A DNA stretch of 64,000 nt from Rhynchopus sp. YZ270_cl-10 (lineage: Eukaryota; Euglenozoa; Diplonemea; Diplonemida; Diplonemidae). Every line of letters starts with the position of its first letter. Within the stretch, counting starts at the first letter, position 1. The stretch lies in NCBI GenBank assembly GCA_964035575.1, contig OZ037834.1, forward strand, positions 2,077,598 to 2,141,597, in the 5' to 3' direction. Of this stretch, positions 1 through 12,100 are shown piece by piece. The translations under genes were made by a program, and so were the position numbers. The notes under the pieces are model-generated. The model ran no database searches. It had not been told where the DNA came from and saw nothing but the letters and a program-made list of their open reading frames with translations.

Positions 1-593
1 GGTGCCGTCTGTACACGGACTGCCCGCCTAATGGTGTTGCGAAGAACGACATGAACTACTACTGCTGGAAGAAGACGGATGAGTGGGAGACCCTCAACAA
101 CCCTGGCAACGGTGTGTGCGACCAGGTGTGCCCTGTTGGTGACACATGCCAGATGAGCCGCACGATGGGTGTGTGCGACCGCAATATTTACATCCCGCGG
201 CGTCAGTCGTGCACTGACGTTGCGAACGAATGTGCTTCCAACCCTTGTGGTTCGGGACAGACGTGCTACGACCCGAACACTGAGTCGGGGAGAAGCCGTG
301 ACTTTGTGTGTTGGGTGACGGATGACCCTGCATCGCGTGCTATTGGGCAGCCTGCTGAGATGAACACTTTGAACGAATGCGATGCATCGCCATGCGGCTC
401 GAGACAGACATGCACGGACAACGACATCAGCAAAGCGAGCAGATCCGACTACCTCTGTGTGTGTACCGAAGACACCACCAAGAATGCAACCGGAAAGCCA
501 GCTGACGACTGCCCCGACGGCGAAGCAGCAGCACAGCACTACGTCAGCTGGATGCTGCTCACCCTCACCACCGCCACTCTGCTCATGATGTAA
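1..593 (+). CDS. EGF-repeat surface protein, C-terminal part (5' end outside window)
   Basis: The frame is open from the window edge (codons start at base 3) to TAA at 591-593, so the gene is 5'-partial. The first ~70 residues (CRLYT..CPPNGVAKNDMNYYCW, then CDQVCPVGDTC) are almost identical to the PAN-like/EGF junction of the giant protein at 5956-12471. Two EGF-like modules of the NEC-x4-PCG-x2-QTC type follow. The chain ends in a short hydrophobic stretch (VSWMLLTLTTATLLMM) with no cytoplasmic tail, which would fit a GPI-attachment signal or a terminal membrane anchor. The paralogue instead has ~24 modules, a TM helix and a tail. Role (adhesion, ligand binding) is inferred from family only. 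Confidence 0.8.
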   Translation, partial: CRLYTDCPPNGVAKNDMNYYCWKKTDEWETLNNPGNGVCDQVCPVGDTCQMSRTMGVCDRNIYIPRRQSCTDVANECASNPCGSGQTCYDPNTESGRSRDFVCWVTDDPASRAIGQPAEMNTLNECDASPCGSRQTCTDNDISKASRSDYLCVCTEDTTKNATGKPADDCPDGEAAAQHYVSWMLLTLTTATLLMM

Positions 594-1109
594 ATGAAAA
601 TGACGCAACCCGAACAAAAAAATAAGTCAGACCAGAATCCCCAAAATCTCATCTGCCACACCATGGAGAAGTGTGCTGTCTGTGATTATCGTAGCCGCTC
701 TGGGTGAGCACAGAACCCACCCGTTAGGCGATTGTCAATAACAAAAAAATACAAAACAAAAAAGTTAGCGCGTATCCTCGGGTGTGCACTAAGACAAATC
801 AAGTTTTCAAAAAAAAGCAAAACGTATCAAATCAAACGAAAAGGAAGCGAACGAAACTTAGACGCGAATCTGATGCCGAATGCATCAGACAGAACAGCAA
901 CGACACTAAAAAAGAATACCCTCTTTGCGAGAAGTCGATTACTAAAAAAAGACGGCCAGCAGGTGAACTAGCTGGGGGCGATGGTACTTCTGTACTTGAC
1001 CCCCCCAGTTATCCAAGGGTACCTTGGTTGTTATCACATGAGGATGTCGTCGCTCTGCCCTCCACGAGGAACCCGCAATTGCCGAAACCCACCCAAAAAT
1101 GCTCGATTT
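594..1109. other. Intergenic, no gene seen
   Basis: A/T-rich 3' flank of the partial EGF gene. It contains the TSD copy GATTT (1105-1109) just before the TIR element. I see no gene or RNA in it. Confidence 0.5.
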
Positions 1110-1130
1110 TGGTGCTATCCGGGGGGCGGC

Positions 1131-1480
1131 GTTTCACAAAGTTTCACAAATTTTCACAAAATATCACACAATTTCAATCCTATGCACAACGTGTCGCAAC
1201 GTTTCACAACGTTTCACAACTTTTCACAACGTTTCACAACTTTTCACAACTATATGTTGTGAAAAGTTGTGAAACGTTGTGAAAAGTTGTGATTTTGTTT
1301 GAAATTTTGTGAAAAGTTGTGATTTTGTTTGAAAATTGTGAAAAGTTGTGAAAGTTGTGAATAGTTGTGAATAGTTGTGAAAAGTTGTGATTTTGATTGA
1401 AATTTTGCGAAACTTTGTGAAAAGTTGTGAAAAGTTGTGAATAGTTGTGAAAAGTTGTGATTTTGATTGAAATTTTGTGA
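1131..1480. repeat. GTTTCACAAC / GTTGTGAAA array, left side
   Basis: Dozens of degenerate 10-12-mers based on TTTCACAAC run to about 1255, then continue in inverted orientation as AAGTTGTGA to 1480. The array can fold back on itself. It matches the array at 3527-3745 inside the other end of the same TIR element. Confidence 0.85.
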
Positions 1481-2150
1481 GCCCGTTTTTTTATTTTTAT
1501 AGGGGCTTTCTGAGGGGGGGTTGGGGCATGGGTAGTGGTCACGGTGGGAACACGACAGAGCTTATTGTAACCACAGGACGCACCGATTTTGACTGAACAC
1601 GGCTGAGCCCTTCCGCGACAATGTGTGATTTATGGTATGTACTTCCCCAAAACAACTCAAATGGCTATCAAAGCGCCAACCTCATCAAATCTATACCGTG
1701 TCTTATTAATATTGGTACCCCAGAAATAAAGAATACCAAGTACGCAACAACTGCGCAACAAGTACGCAAAATGGGGGTGGGCTTCATTTTTACTTTGTGG
1801 GTATTTTTTGGGGTTTTTGGTTTTAGGGTTCCAGAAGCCAGTTTGTGCACGCATTGACCCCAAAAGTGCAGAAATCACCTGAAAGTGGGGTGATCCGGGT
1901 TGTATTCTGCTACGAAATTCGCAAACCAGGAAAAATCGGAAAAAAATGCGAAAAATTCGCAATGCGATTTTTTGCGATTTTTTGCGATTCGCGTTTCGGG
2001 TTTTTGCGATTTTTTGCGCACAGGTGTGACAAGTCACACGTGGTCACATGTACCCACGTACCCAGGTACCCAGACCCACGCAGTGTCACATGACCTCAAG
2101 TGTGAGTGACCCACGCATGAGGGAATGCGACACCGCAAAAATTACCACAG

Positions 2151-2660
2151 ACCCTGTCTTCCTGCACCTTCGGTGCAACGCCGCAGACAGGCCAACAGCA
2201 TTGGACTCAGAGGAATGCCTGCTGTGCAGGTATCAACCATGAAAACCAACTCCCAGCAACAAGGGGCGCCTTTTGGCGGGCGTTGTTGAGGGTGTTTTGG
2301 GGTGCAAAGTTTTCCACAATTTTGATGCGTGGGTACAGAAGTGTTGTCTTGTTCTTTCATCTCTAGGAATGTAACAGTGGCTGTGCCATACAGATACCGG
2401 GGGACAAGACGTGCTACAATCCGGAGGATGACGAAGACATGGATGAACCGAGGCTACACTCGCTATACAACAATGCCCTCGCCATGCCGGTAAATGGCAA
2501 CACTGCAGGCCACCCCTTGGCGGTATTCCCCCACGACTACATCGCACCCATCTGTGCAAGCTTCATGGATCTGCAGAACCTACAGCTGGACGTGGTGAAG
2601 GTTCCGGAACACGCTGAAGCCGGGTTTACGGGTTGTGGAAGCCTACAAAGCAAACTGTAG
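2151..2660 (+). pseudogene. Exon-like segments inside the TIR element
   Basis: Two stretches of higher GC are bordered by splice-like sites: 2151-2229 (preceded by TTACCACAG, followed by GTATCA) and 2367-2660 (preceded by CATCTCTAG, ending in TAG). The second encodes 97 residues beginning ECNSGCAIQIPGDKTCY, which faintly recalls the local Cys-rich modules, followed by an acidic run. A third open segment follows TTACAG at 3299. I recognise no family. They may be exons captured by the element or a decayed element gene. Confidence 0.3.
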
Positions 2661-2754
2661 AGGTCTTGTTCAAGCGGAACGAAAAAAATTCTCTCTTCAA
2701 AACTCAAATTTCCCTCATAGTTTTGTTTGTACACTTTTCCCAAGGTAAAATCCC

Positions 2755-3026
2755 TACCGACCCTCCCCCGTGAAATTGTCCCCCCCTCCAACCCCCTTGA
2801 AATTGTCCCCCCTGGGGGAAAAAGTGGGGGGGGGGACAATATCACGTACGGCAAAAAGGGGGGACAATTTCTCGTACTGTAGGGGGGTGGCCGTTTTGGT
2901 GTGAAGAAGGAGAGCAAAGGTTGTCCCCGCGACTCCCGTGAAATTGTCCCCCCCTGCCTTGAAATTGTCCGTCGGGGCAAAATACCGGTTTTTGGGGGGG
3001 GACAATTTCACGGGGGAGGGTCGGTA
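2755..3026. mobile_element. Nested 272-bp MITE (TACCGACCC ends)
   Basis: TACCGACCCTCCCCCGTGAA at 2755 is mirrored by its complement ending at 3026. The interior repeats GAAATTGTCCCCCC and GGGGGGACAATTTC several times in both orientations. There is no coding capacity. It lies inside the larger TIR element. Confidence 0.7.
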
Positions 3027-3044
3027 CCAAAAAAAAAAAAAACT

Positions 3045-3115
3045 CGCCAAAACTCGCCCCCCAAAAATGGGCGAGTTTTGGGCGAGTAGGCGAGTTTTTT
3101 GGGAAGTTTTTTGGG
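3045..3115. repeat. ACTCGCC repeat cluster
   Basis: Several ACTCGCC / GGCGAGT heptamers lie in both orientations. The same heptamer forms a longer cluster at 63420-63600, so the two may be ends of one repeat family. Confidence 0.5.
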
Positions 3116-3526
3116 TTTACGGGTAGGGTCACTGTGTACAAATTTATTAAACTCAAGTAGCAGAATTAAAATTCCAGCATCTCTACCCCCCCTTTACGGA
3201 GTGACAACTGGTAGAAACACGGTAGAACCACGGGGAATTGCACACCAATTGATTACATTATTTGGATAATCTTTTAAACAACCACCACCTCTTACAGGTT
3301 TCGTGTCCGCGAATCTGCCTACTGTTCTTTTGGATGTACCAGAAGAAGATGCAGAGACTGAAGCTGCTGGAGGCGATGGAGCCGGCGGACTCGCTGGAAG
3401 TAGGAGATGCACAGCACCTTCACAGAGCTGATGTTCAAGCATTGACGACGAAGGGTCGTTTGCCCTGGCGTCCTAGTAGACGTTTGCTGTCTCCCCTGCT
3501 GCTGATGGACGGGCTACACACTCGTT

Positions 3527-3745
3527 GTGAAGAGTTGTGAAAAGTTGTGATTTTGATTGAAATTTTGTGAAATTTTGTGGAATTTTGTGAAAAGTTGTGA
3601 ATAGTTGTGAAAAGTTGTGATTTTGATTGAAAATTGTGAAAAGTTGTGAAAAGTTGTGAATAGTTGTGAAAAGTTGTGAAAAGTTGTGATTTTGATTGAA
3701 ATTTTGTGAAACTTTGTGAAACTTTGTGAAACTTTGTGAAACGCC
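3527..3745. repeat. AAGTTGTGA array, right side
   Basis: Tandem degenerate AAGTTGTGA and GAAATTTTGTGA units lead directly into the right TIR of the 1110-3763 element. Confidence 0.85.
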
Positions 3746-4588
3746 GCCCCCCGGATAGCACCAGATTTCCAAAAAAAAAACCGTGGGGGCAGCGGTTCAC
3801 ATCTTGGACAGGTGAGCAGCGACACCTCCCCTTGCGTGAAAAAGGTCCTCGTTATGACTCAAAAAGCTAAAGCTGGGTACAGTGCAAGACTCACAAGGCG
3901 CCAGTACCTGGGGGTGGCGGTACTCGTATCCTGTGCTGAGTCAAAAAGGACGGATCGTACGACCCGGCAAGCCCGCACAGAACAACAGGCTAGTAACAAG
4001 TTAAAAACAAAAACAAAAAAAACGACAGTGTCCAGCCCTCCAACATTTCCCCGCCATCTTTTTATTTATATGATCATTCCCTCAGTTTTTCCGCCGTACA
4101 CATTTTGTCGATAACTCAAAATAACCCCCTTTTTTTATGTGCACAGAGAGGCACAATTCTTTCATCTCAAATTTAAAGCAAATTCAGAAATTGATGAATA
4201 TTTTCTTTAGGTGCGTACGCACGTGAGGCAAGTTCATCTTTCCAACTCTTCTTTAATTTTTTTTTTTTTTTTTGCCCTGCTTTCTTTTTTATATACCAAG
4301 CATTTGGCAAAAGAGGAAATAGAATCGACGGAAGGAGCGTGCCTGCAAATTGTTTTTTTATTCCAGTATTTGTTTCACCCACCGCTCACTCATACAGCGA
4401 AAAAAAAACACAACAAATTTGCAGAGCAATAAACGAAAAACGTTGTTTTTTCCTTCATTTTTATTCAATTTGTCAATCGTGGCCTGCTACCCCCTCCGAG
4501 ATAGCTACTATAGTAGTCGAAAAATAAGACAAAAAATTTCTTTATCCTGAAGTCAGATTCTATTTCTATTATCAGCGTGTATTTTATC

Positions 4589-4638
4589 CAGTGCCCCCAG
4601 CGTCCGCCGATGAACGATGAGGCGTTTGCACTTTCAAT
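4589..4638 (+). repeat. Family A hairpin copy
   Basis: Outer arms GTGC and GCAC enclose CGTCCGCC, GATGAACGATG and GGCG, followed by TTTCAA and a T-rich run. One of eight dispersed copies. Confidence 0.65.
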
Positions 4639-4730
4639 TTTTCTTTTTCTTTTTTTTTGTAGATGCGTGTGCACACAAGACAAGTTGCATCTTTCAAAAA
4701 TTCCTTCTTTCCCCCCCCCCCCGGGAGTGT

Positions 4731-4770
4731 CAGTGCCTGCGTCCCAGAGGCGTTTTGCACTACCAACTTC
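4731..4770 (+). repeat. Family A hairpin copy, short-loop form
   Basis: GTGCCTGCGTC, then CCAGA, GGCG, TTTT and GCAC, followed by ACCAACTTC. The loop is shorter than in the 4589 copy, but the GTGC/GCAC and CGTC/GGCG arms are kept. Confidence 0.65.
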
Positions 4771-4921
4771 ATCTTTTTCCCTTCTTGCGAGCCATCATAC
4801 CACCCTTAGGACCCTTCGCCCTGCGCCCCCATTTGTCCCTTCTCCTCTCTTCTGTCTTTTTTATGTATTTTTAGTATAGTAGATACATGGGGTGTTTTCA
4901 ATCCTTGAAAAAATAGGATTT

Positions 4922-5110
4922 ACAGTGATCCAAGAAACTCTAAGAACGCGGTGCGGTGGTCTCAGGATACCTGGTCACGTGACCAGGCAATAGACCAGGT
5001 ATTTGTTTGACCTGGTCACATTCGTGACCACGTGTGACTAGTCACACCTGTGACCAGCGCACCGTGAAGGGTTAGTACCCCCCTCTCTCCGATGTTGCTT
5101 GGATCACTGT
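4922..5110. mobile_element. 189-bp foldback element (ACAGTGATCCAAG ends)
   Basis: ACAGTGATCCAAG at 4922-4934 is mirrored by CTTGGATCACTGT at 5098-5110. The inner part is filled with palindromic GGTCACGTGACC and GTGACTAGTCAC units and a second inverted pair, GCGGTGCG and CGCACCGT. It is a non-coding MITE-like element. No clear TSD. Confidence 0.7.
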
Positions 5111-5360
5111 GCACAATAGTGCTTTGCAATTCAAAACGAACTGGCGGGGACATTAGACACGTGTTGCGCCACAATTCTATTATAGGTGACTAAGCTTAGC
5201 TTAGCATCTTGGCAACTTATCTTTCTACTTTAAAAAACCTGCATCAAAGCGGGTCTATGTTTACAGACACACAAACAAACACACACAAAAAAATGGAGAT
5301 TTTTTATCGTGGCGTAGAATCCTTTTCGTTTTACAGTAGAAAAAACGGAAGGATTTTTTG

Positions 5361-5395
5361 TGAAGGTGACTGAGTGAGGCTCAGGTTAATCTTAC
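5361..5395 (+). repeat. Family B hairpin copy (CTGAG/CTCAG variant)
   Basis: The inner arms are CTGAG and CTCAG instead of the usual CTAAG and CTTAG, a compensatory A-U to G-C change. The outer arms AAGGTGA and TAATCTT have one mismatch. A short T-run follows. Confidence 0.65.
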
Positions 5396-5518
5396 AAAAC
5401 TTTTTGTATTTCCTCACCCTGCTTTTTTGAGAAACGTCAAGATGTACAACAACAACAACGCCCCACCCGCCTTTTTTTATGTTTCCATCAGGTTCATCGG
5501 GTCATTTTATTCAGAACC

Positions 5519-5560
5519 TACCCTGCGTCCGCCTATGAATGGTATAGCGTTTTCATCACT
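5519..5560 (+). repeat. Family A hairpin copy, degenerate
   Basis: The core CCTGCGTCCGCC, ATGAATGG and AGCG of family A is recognisable, but the GTGC/GCAC outer arms are lost. Confidence 0.4.
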
Positions 5561-6138
5561 TTTAAGGTATCTTTGTATTTCGCACTTTTTCACCTTCTCC
5601 TCATTCCCTCACTTTGCTTACCTCCGGTCCATTATTAGTTATCCTCTTTGGTAGATGTCGCTCCTGCCTGCCGTTCTTTAGTTTTAGTGTGTTTAACGTC
5701 CATCATTTGATAAGTCTTTGCGCTTATCTGTAAGTGAGAAGCTCACGGTGCCCCCACACCCATCATTTCGACGCAGTGAGATGTCCTTTGTCTCAGATCT
5801 AAATGAGTTTCCAAGGCTAGATGCGATGCTCTGTTCTTGGCCCATCCTCATGGTCGGTATCGCCTCACTTCGTGACACAAAGGACTGCCTCCTTCGGTAG
5901 TCAGCAACCTCCACCTGGAGCGCAGGCCACATAGGTTGTTGTCGTTGTTCACTGTGTGGAGTTGGCTTGGGGTAATTCTTTAGGGTTAGCGAGGCGTCTG
6001 TTAACCTATGTGAAAATCGGGCAGCTGTGGCGCGATTCCCGCGTCAGGTTCGTAGAGGTCCTCACCCCTCCCCTGCCCTCCCTTAGTCCCGTCACTGCAC
6101 TGCATTTAACACTTACTTGTACAGAAGGGGCTAATATC

Positions 6139-9100
6139 ATGTATGCCTTGGGTGCCTACACCGTCGTGGTGTGCATCGTGCTGACGTATGTGTCCCATGT
6201 AGACGCAGCAGCGCTGTGCGATGGATACACCGGGACTGTGCTCGGTGGGGACTGCAAGGAGCAGTGGTGCCCGCACCCGCTGAACAATGTTGAGTACCCG
6301 AAGTGGCCGTATTGTGGACGTAAGCCGAACGACCCTGACACGAAGTATGCATGGATGACTGAGATCATCCCACCCCAGGACAAGCCGTACCACACCTGTG
6401 GTGCAGGGCGTGTCCTGCGTCACGACGCAGCAGGTCTTGTGTGCAGAATATACAACGACGACTGGTCTGCTGGCGAATGCTTCGATGGTGAGTGCTGCAC
6501 AGGTGGTGTATGCACTGACATCACCTGTGGTGACGGCTGGACACTTCGTAGCGATGCAGCAGAGGTGTCGTGCTACTTCGGCTGTGACCAGCAGACGTGT
6601 TGTGAAGAGCCCACTGTGAAGAAGGTGCCCGGGCAGAACGCTGTCGGCATGCTCTTCAATGACAAAGATCCAGAGCGCTACGAATTTGGTGGAAAGGCAA
6701 CCATCCTGCGTGCCATCGACGAGTCTGACATCACACACTACCGTGTCTACTGGGGGTTTGCCATGGTCACACGCAAGGCGCCTTCGTGCATCCTTCGCCA
6801 GCCTGTTGGGTGGGAGACGTGGAAGTGGATGGACTCCTCAAAACTGTTCAAGGAATTCCCTAAGACTGGGTGTGATATCCAGTTCGAGATCCCAATGAAC
6901 ACCAAGGCACAGGACTGGGCGTTGTGTGACATCAGTTACGACAGAAAGGACATCTTCACGAGTGCAACAGACAAGTGCAACCCACATTACTTGATGGTTG
7001 TGTCTGTGAACGAGAACGGCGAAAAGCCTGTCACACGCCACCAGAGCGACCACATCGGGCCAGTGCTGGCGATTTCCGACTACGAAGCTGAGCTGGGTTA
7101 CGCATGTGCCGAGTCTGGCTTGGTGGGAGGACAGGATCTAATCAACATTGACGACGCACCTTTGGGTGTGCAGGGTGACTGCCCAAGTGCTGCTGAGTGC
7201 GCAAAGCGGTGCAGGGAGTACAGCGGAGAGAAGGGCCCCTGCAGGATCTTCACATGGGCGTACCCAACAGGTGGGCCGAACTCGAACACATGCTGGATGG
7301 AATCCCAAGCAATCCACAAAGTGCACTACACAGTGCGTGTGTCAGGTCCCGCTGTGTGTCCATCGGCAGACGAGGCCACTGCACCACCCACTGGCCTTGA
7401 ACGTCCCAAGTGCACAAGGTGGCGCAGGTACCAGAACAAAGTGACCTTCACCCCTGGTCAGCAGTGGGGTGTGTACACAGAGGGTATCAACTACATCGAG
7501 CGCCCACTTGGACAGTTCCAGAACTTTGAGACGTGCAAGTCGATCTGCGACATGGACGTGCTGTGCATTGGGTTCTACTGGCAGAAGAGTCTGCTGTGGA
7601 ATGCTGGAGACCTGCGTCTGCTGAAGATGTGCAGAATGATGCGTATTGACTCAGGTGAACGCAACGAGCTTCTGGAGGTTGGCAGCATGTCAGTGCGGAA
7701 CATGGACAACCTGTTTGACACGTGGCTGTGCACACGTGCAACCATGGCACCTATGGTCATTGGTTACGTCTTCAAAGCAAACCCGTTCGGCTACCACACA
7801 TGTGGAGCACAGACAGCGACGAGCCAGAAGGTGGTTGCCTCTGTCGACTGCTGTGCGACTGCGTGCGACGAGGACGCGAACTGCAAGGCGTTCACCTTCT
7901 GGAACAAGGAAAAGAGGTGTGACCTGTTCGCAGCGTGCAGCATTGCGAAGGTGGACAAGGTGGCTGGGTGTGCCTACGAATCGTGCTTCGACGGGTACGG
8001 TGCCTCGACCTACATGAAGGAAACGACCCGCACGATTGAGATTGTGGACCGCTTCCCGCGTCAGGGGACGAAGGACGGGATCCCGATCAACGTGCAGACG
8101 AACGGGATGATGGAAGGTGCTGAGGTTGTGTGTGGTGTGCGTTACTTGGACGATACACGTGACGAGCTGCCTGAGTCTGCTGAGCAGATGAAGGCGGATG
8201 CAAGCTTGAAGGATGTTGTGAAGTCTGCGTTTGTTGTGAACGACGTTGCGTCGATGGTGCTGACACAGGAGAAGGCGGGTGCACTGAAGGACGGGCTCAA
8301 CTACAAGGTGCGCTGTGCAGTGGTCGACAGGGCTAAGTACGCCGGCCTCCCAGCGTACATCGACACACCGCAGTCGTTCCAGCTGCAGGAGCCGAAGGGG
8401 TACCAGTTCGTGCGCCACGGCAGGTGCATCGGTTACAAAGAGTGTGCACCGACTACAGACAAGGGCAGAGGTGTGTCTTACGACGACTGTCTTGCTTTCT
8501 CCAATGCCGGTGCAGAGTTCACTGGATTCTCGTGGGGCTTCTCGGATGGGTGGTGCCGTCTGTACACAGTCTGCCCGCCTAATGGCGTTGCGAAGAACGA
8601 CATGAACTACTACTGCTGGAAGAAGACGGATGAGTGGGAGCTCCTGAACGACCCTGGCAAGGGTGTGTGCGACCAGGTGTGCCCTGTTGGTGACACATGC
8701 CACATGAGCCGCACGATGGGTGTGTGCGACCGCAATATTTACATCCCGCCACGTGAAACGTGCGCTGATGTGCTTGATGAGTGTGCAGGGACGAACCCCT
8801 GTGGTGATCAACAGAAGTGTGCAGACCCAAACACCGCTGGATCATCACTGAAGGACTACACATGCACTTGCATTAGTGACCCAGTCACTGTGAAAACTGG
8901 CGAACCTGCTGTGTGCACTCTGGACGAATGCTTGCAGAAACCATGTGGAGCAGATCAGACCTGCACAGACCCTGACCAGAAGTTCAGTGCCACCTCTGGC
9001 TACGTTTGCGCTTGCATCAACGATCCAACGAAAACACAGATTGCTGCCCAACCAACCTGTCCAAAGGATGAATGCTCAGGAACCAACCCCTGTGGTGATC

Positions 9101-12100
9101 AGCAGAACTGTGCAGACCCAAACACCGCTCCAACATCGCTGAAGGACTACACGTGCACTTGCATTAGTGACCCAGTAACTGTGAAAACTGGCGAACCTGC
9201 AGTTTGCACTCTGGACGAATGCTTGAAGACTCCTTGCGGCGGTGATCAGACGTGCACAGACCCTGACCAGAAGTTCAGTGTTACTTCGGACTATGTGTGC
9301 GCTTGCACTGCTGATCCAACGAATAAGAAAACGGGCGCCCAGCCAACCTGCGCGGATGACGAATGCTCTGGAACAAGCCCTTGCGGAGACAAGCAGACTT
9401 GCACAGACCCAAATTCTTCCCCCACATCGCTGAAGGACTACACATGCGCTTGCATCAGCGACCCAACAACTGTTACCACTGGCAAACCTGCTGTGTGCAC
9501 TCTGGACGAATGCTTGCAGAAACCTTGTGGAGCAGATCAGACCTGCACGGATGCTGACCAGAGGTTCAGTGCTCAGATGACCTACGAGTGTGCTTGCACT
9601 GCTGACACAACCATCAAGAGGACCAACGGTCAGCCAACGTGCGTGGTCGATGAATGTGCAGGAACAAGCCCTTGTGGAGACAAGCAGACCTGCACAGACC
9701 CCAACACGTCTCCTACGTCAGTAAACGACTTCAACTGTGTCTGCATCAGTGACCCAACAACCAGCACAACTGGCAAAGTTGCTGTGTGTACTCTAGATGA
9801 ATGCTTGCAGAAACCATGTGGAGCAGATCAGACCTGCACAGACCCTGACCAGAAGTTCAGTGTTCAGCTGGATTACGAATGTGCTTGCACTGCTGACCCA
9901 ACCATCAAGAGGACCAACGGTCAGCCAACTTGTGTCGTAGATGAATGTGCAGGAACAAACCCTTGTGGAGACAAGCAGACCTGCACAGACCCCAACACGT
10001 CTCCTACGTCAGTAAACGACTTCAACTGTGTCTGTATCAGCGACCCAACAACCAGCACAACTGGCAAACCTGCTGTGTGTACTCTGGACGAATGCTTGCA
10101 GAAACCTTGTGGAGCAGATCAGACATGCACAGACCCTGACCAGAAGTTCAGTGTTCAGCTGGATTACGAATGTGCTTGCACTGCTGACCCAACCATCAAG
10201 AGGACCAACGGTCAGCCAACCTGTGTGAACGACGAGTGTGCGGGAACAAACCCTTGTGGAGACAAGCAGACCTGCACAGATGCAAACACCTCCCCATCAG
10301 CAGTGAACGACTTCGAGTGCAAATGCACAGACGATGCCAATGTGCGGGCCACAGGCGCTCCCGCAGTGTGCGTCATTGATGAGTGCACAGCAGACCCTTG
10401 CGGTACCGACCAGACGTGCACCGACAAGAACACGAAGGCGCTGTCCACGTTTGACTACGAGTGTGTGTGCAAAACCGACACAGCGACGTCGAAGACTGGT
10501 GCCAAGGCTGTGTGCGTCATTGACGAATGCGCTGTGCAGCCGTGTGCGGGACAGACCTGCGCGGACCCCGACAAGGCTGCAAGCAAGTCAGGTGACTTTG
10601 AGTGCACATGCACCACAGGCACACTTGCCAAGGCAGTCGGCGTTGTTGCGGTGTGCGAAGTGGGCACTGTGGACGAGTGTGCCGCTAACCCCTCCCCCTG
10701 TGGGGCGGGGCAGACGTGCACGGACCCCACACTTGTTGCGGGGAAGTCTGATGACTACGTCTGCACCTGCCAAGTGGGCACCGGGACCGTTGTTGGGAAG
10801 CCTGCTACGTGTGTCGTGGACGAGTGTGCAGCGGACCCTTGCGGCAACGGGCAGGACTGCCTTGACAGCAACAAGCAGGCTGGCAGCACTGACTATGTGT
10901 GCAGCTGTCGTGCGCCCGCAACCGGGCAGAACACTGCGAAGCCTGCTGTGTGCGAGACGGACGAATGCCTCGCCAACCCGTGCACTGCTGGACAGACATG
11001 CACCGAGACGTCTAAGACTATTCTCGGAGACTTCCGCTGCACCTGCGATGCTAACGGTGTCTCCGTGCGGGGCGGTGCTGCCACCTGTCTGCTGGACGAG
11101 TGTACACCCAACCCATGCGGACCAGGCCAGAAGTGCCAGGACCCGGATGTCAACTACAACGCACAGCAGGACTTCATCTGCACCTGCGAGAACGATGAAA
11201 AGAGGACACAGCAAAACGGCTCAGCGCAATGCACCCTCGATGAATGCACACTGTACACATGCATTACTGGACAGACCTGCACCGACACCAACACAAGCAT
11301 CGAAAGCCTCCAGGACTTTTACTGCAACTGCTCCAACGGCGTATCTGCCAAAGCTGAGAACGCTACCTGCGCCCTTGACGAATGTGCCTCCAACCCTTGC
11401 GGCGCTGGCCAGACCTGCAACGACCCTGACACACGCCCTACTGTCCAACACGACTTCATCTGCACCTGCGAAGACGACCTTGTCAGAACCCAGCAAAACG
11501 GCCCCGCACAATGCACCCTCGACGAATGCACACAATACTCATGCATTACTGGACAGACCTGCACCGACACCAACACAAGCATCGAAAGCCTCCAGGACTT
11601 CTACTGCAACTGCTCCAACGGCGTTTCTGCCAAAGCTGAGAACGCTACCTGCGCCCTTGACGAATGTGCCTCCAACCCTTGCGACGCTGGCCAGACCTGC
11701 AACGACCCTGACACACGCCCTACTGTCCAACACGACTTCATCTGCTCCTGCCCAGGCTCTGATATCACACAGCAGAACGGCCCTGCGACCTGCGGCGCAT
11801 GCTCTGTCACACCCCCACCATGCGGCACGGAACAGACGTGCACCGCCACCTCCAACAGCTTCACATGCACCTGCCCCGGCGGAGCCTCCGCTACAGGCAG
11901 GCTTGCTGTCTGCGGCCTGGACGAATGCGCCACTACCCCCTCCCCTTGCGGGAGCCTCTTCTGCACGGACCCGAACACCAGCAACACTAGCCTTAACGAT
12001 GTTCTGTGTTGCGACCTTGCTGCCACTTCGAACAAATGCCCCGACTCCGTGAGCCAGCTGGATGAGTGCACACCGGTCAACCCTTGCGGCGAACAACTCT

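Larger units (their letters stand above)
1110..3763. mobile_element. TIR DNA element with 5-bp target duplication
   Basis: The ends are perfect inverted repeats of at least 31 bp. The left end reads TGGTGCTATCCGGGG from 1110 and the right end CCCCGGATAGCACCA up to 3763. Both are flanked by GATTT (1105-1109 and 3764-3768), a 5-bp target-site duplication. Subterminal arrays of GTTTCACAAC and its complement lie inside both ends and look like transposase-binding sites. No transposase was recognised. The interior holds a nested small TIR element (2755-3026) and GC-richer exon-like segments (2151-2229, 2367-2660, 3299 onward), so it may be a non-autonomous element that has captured host sequence. 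Superfamily is uncertain. Confidence 0.75.
3764..5955. other. Intergenic region with hairpin repeats, no gene seen
   Basis: T-rich spacer upstream of the giant EGF-repeat gene. It holds two clear and one degenerate family A hairpin (4589, 4731, 5519), two family B-like hairpins (about 4205 and 4660), one better family B hairpin (5361) and a foldback element (4922-5110). No credible open frame is present. Confidence 0.6.

Noticed and set aside
7690-8811. 373-codon minus-strand frame inside the giant EGF gene
   Set aside because: Antisense shadow of a well-supported coding sequence.
10334-12052. 572-codon open frame in a second frame of the giant EGF gene
   Set aside because: It is a shadow of the Cys-rich repeat frame. 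Its Pro/Thr/Arg-rich product has no domain, and it appears only because of repetitive codon usage.
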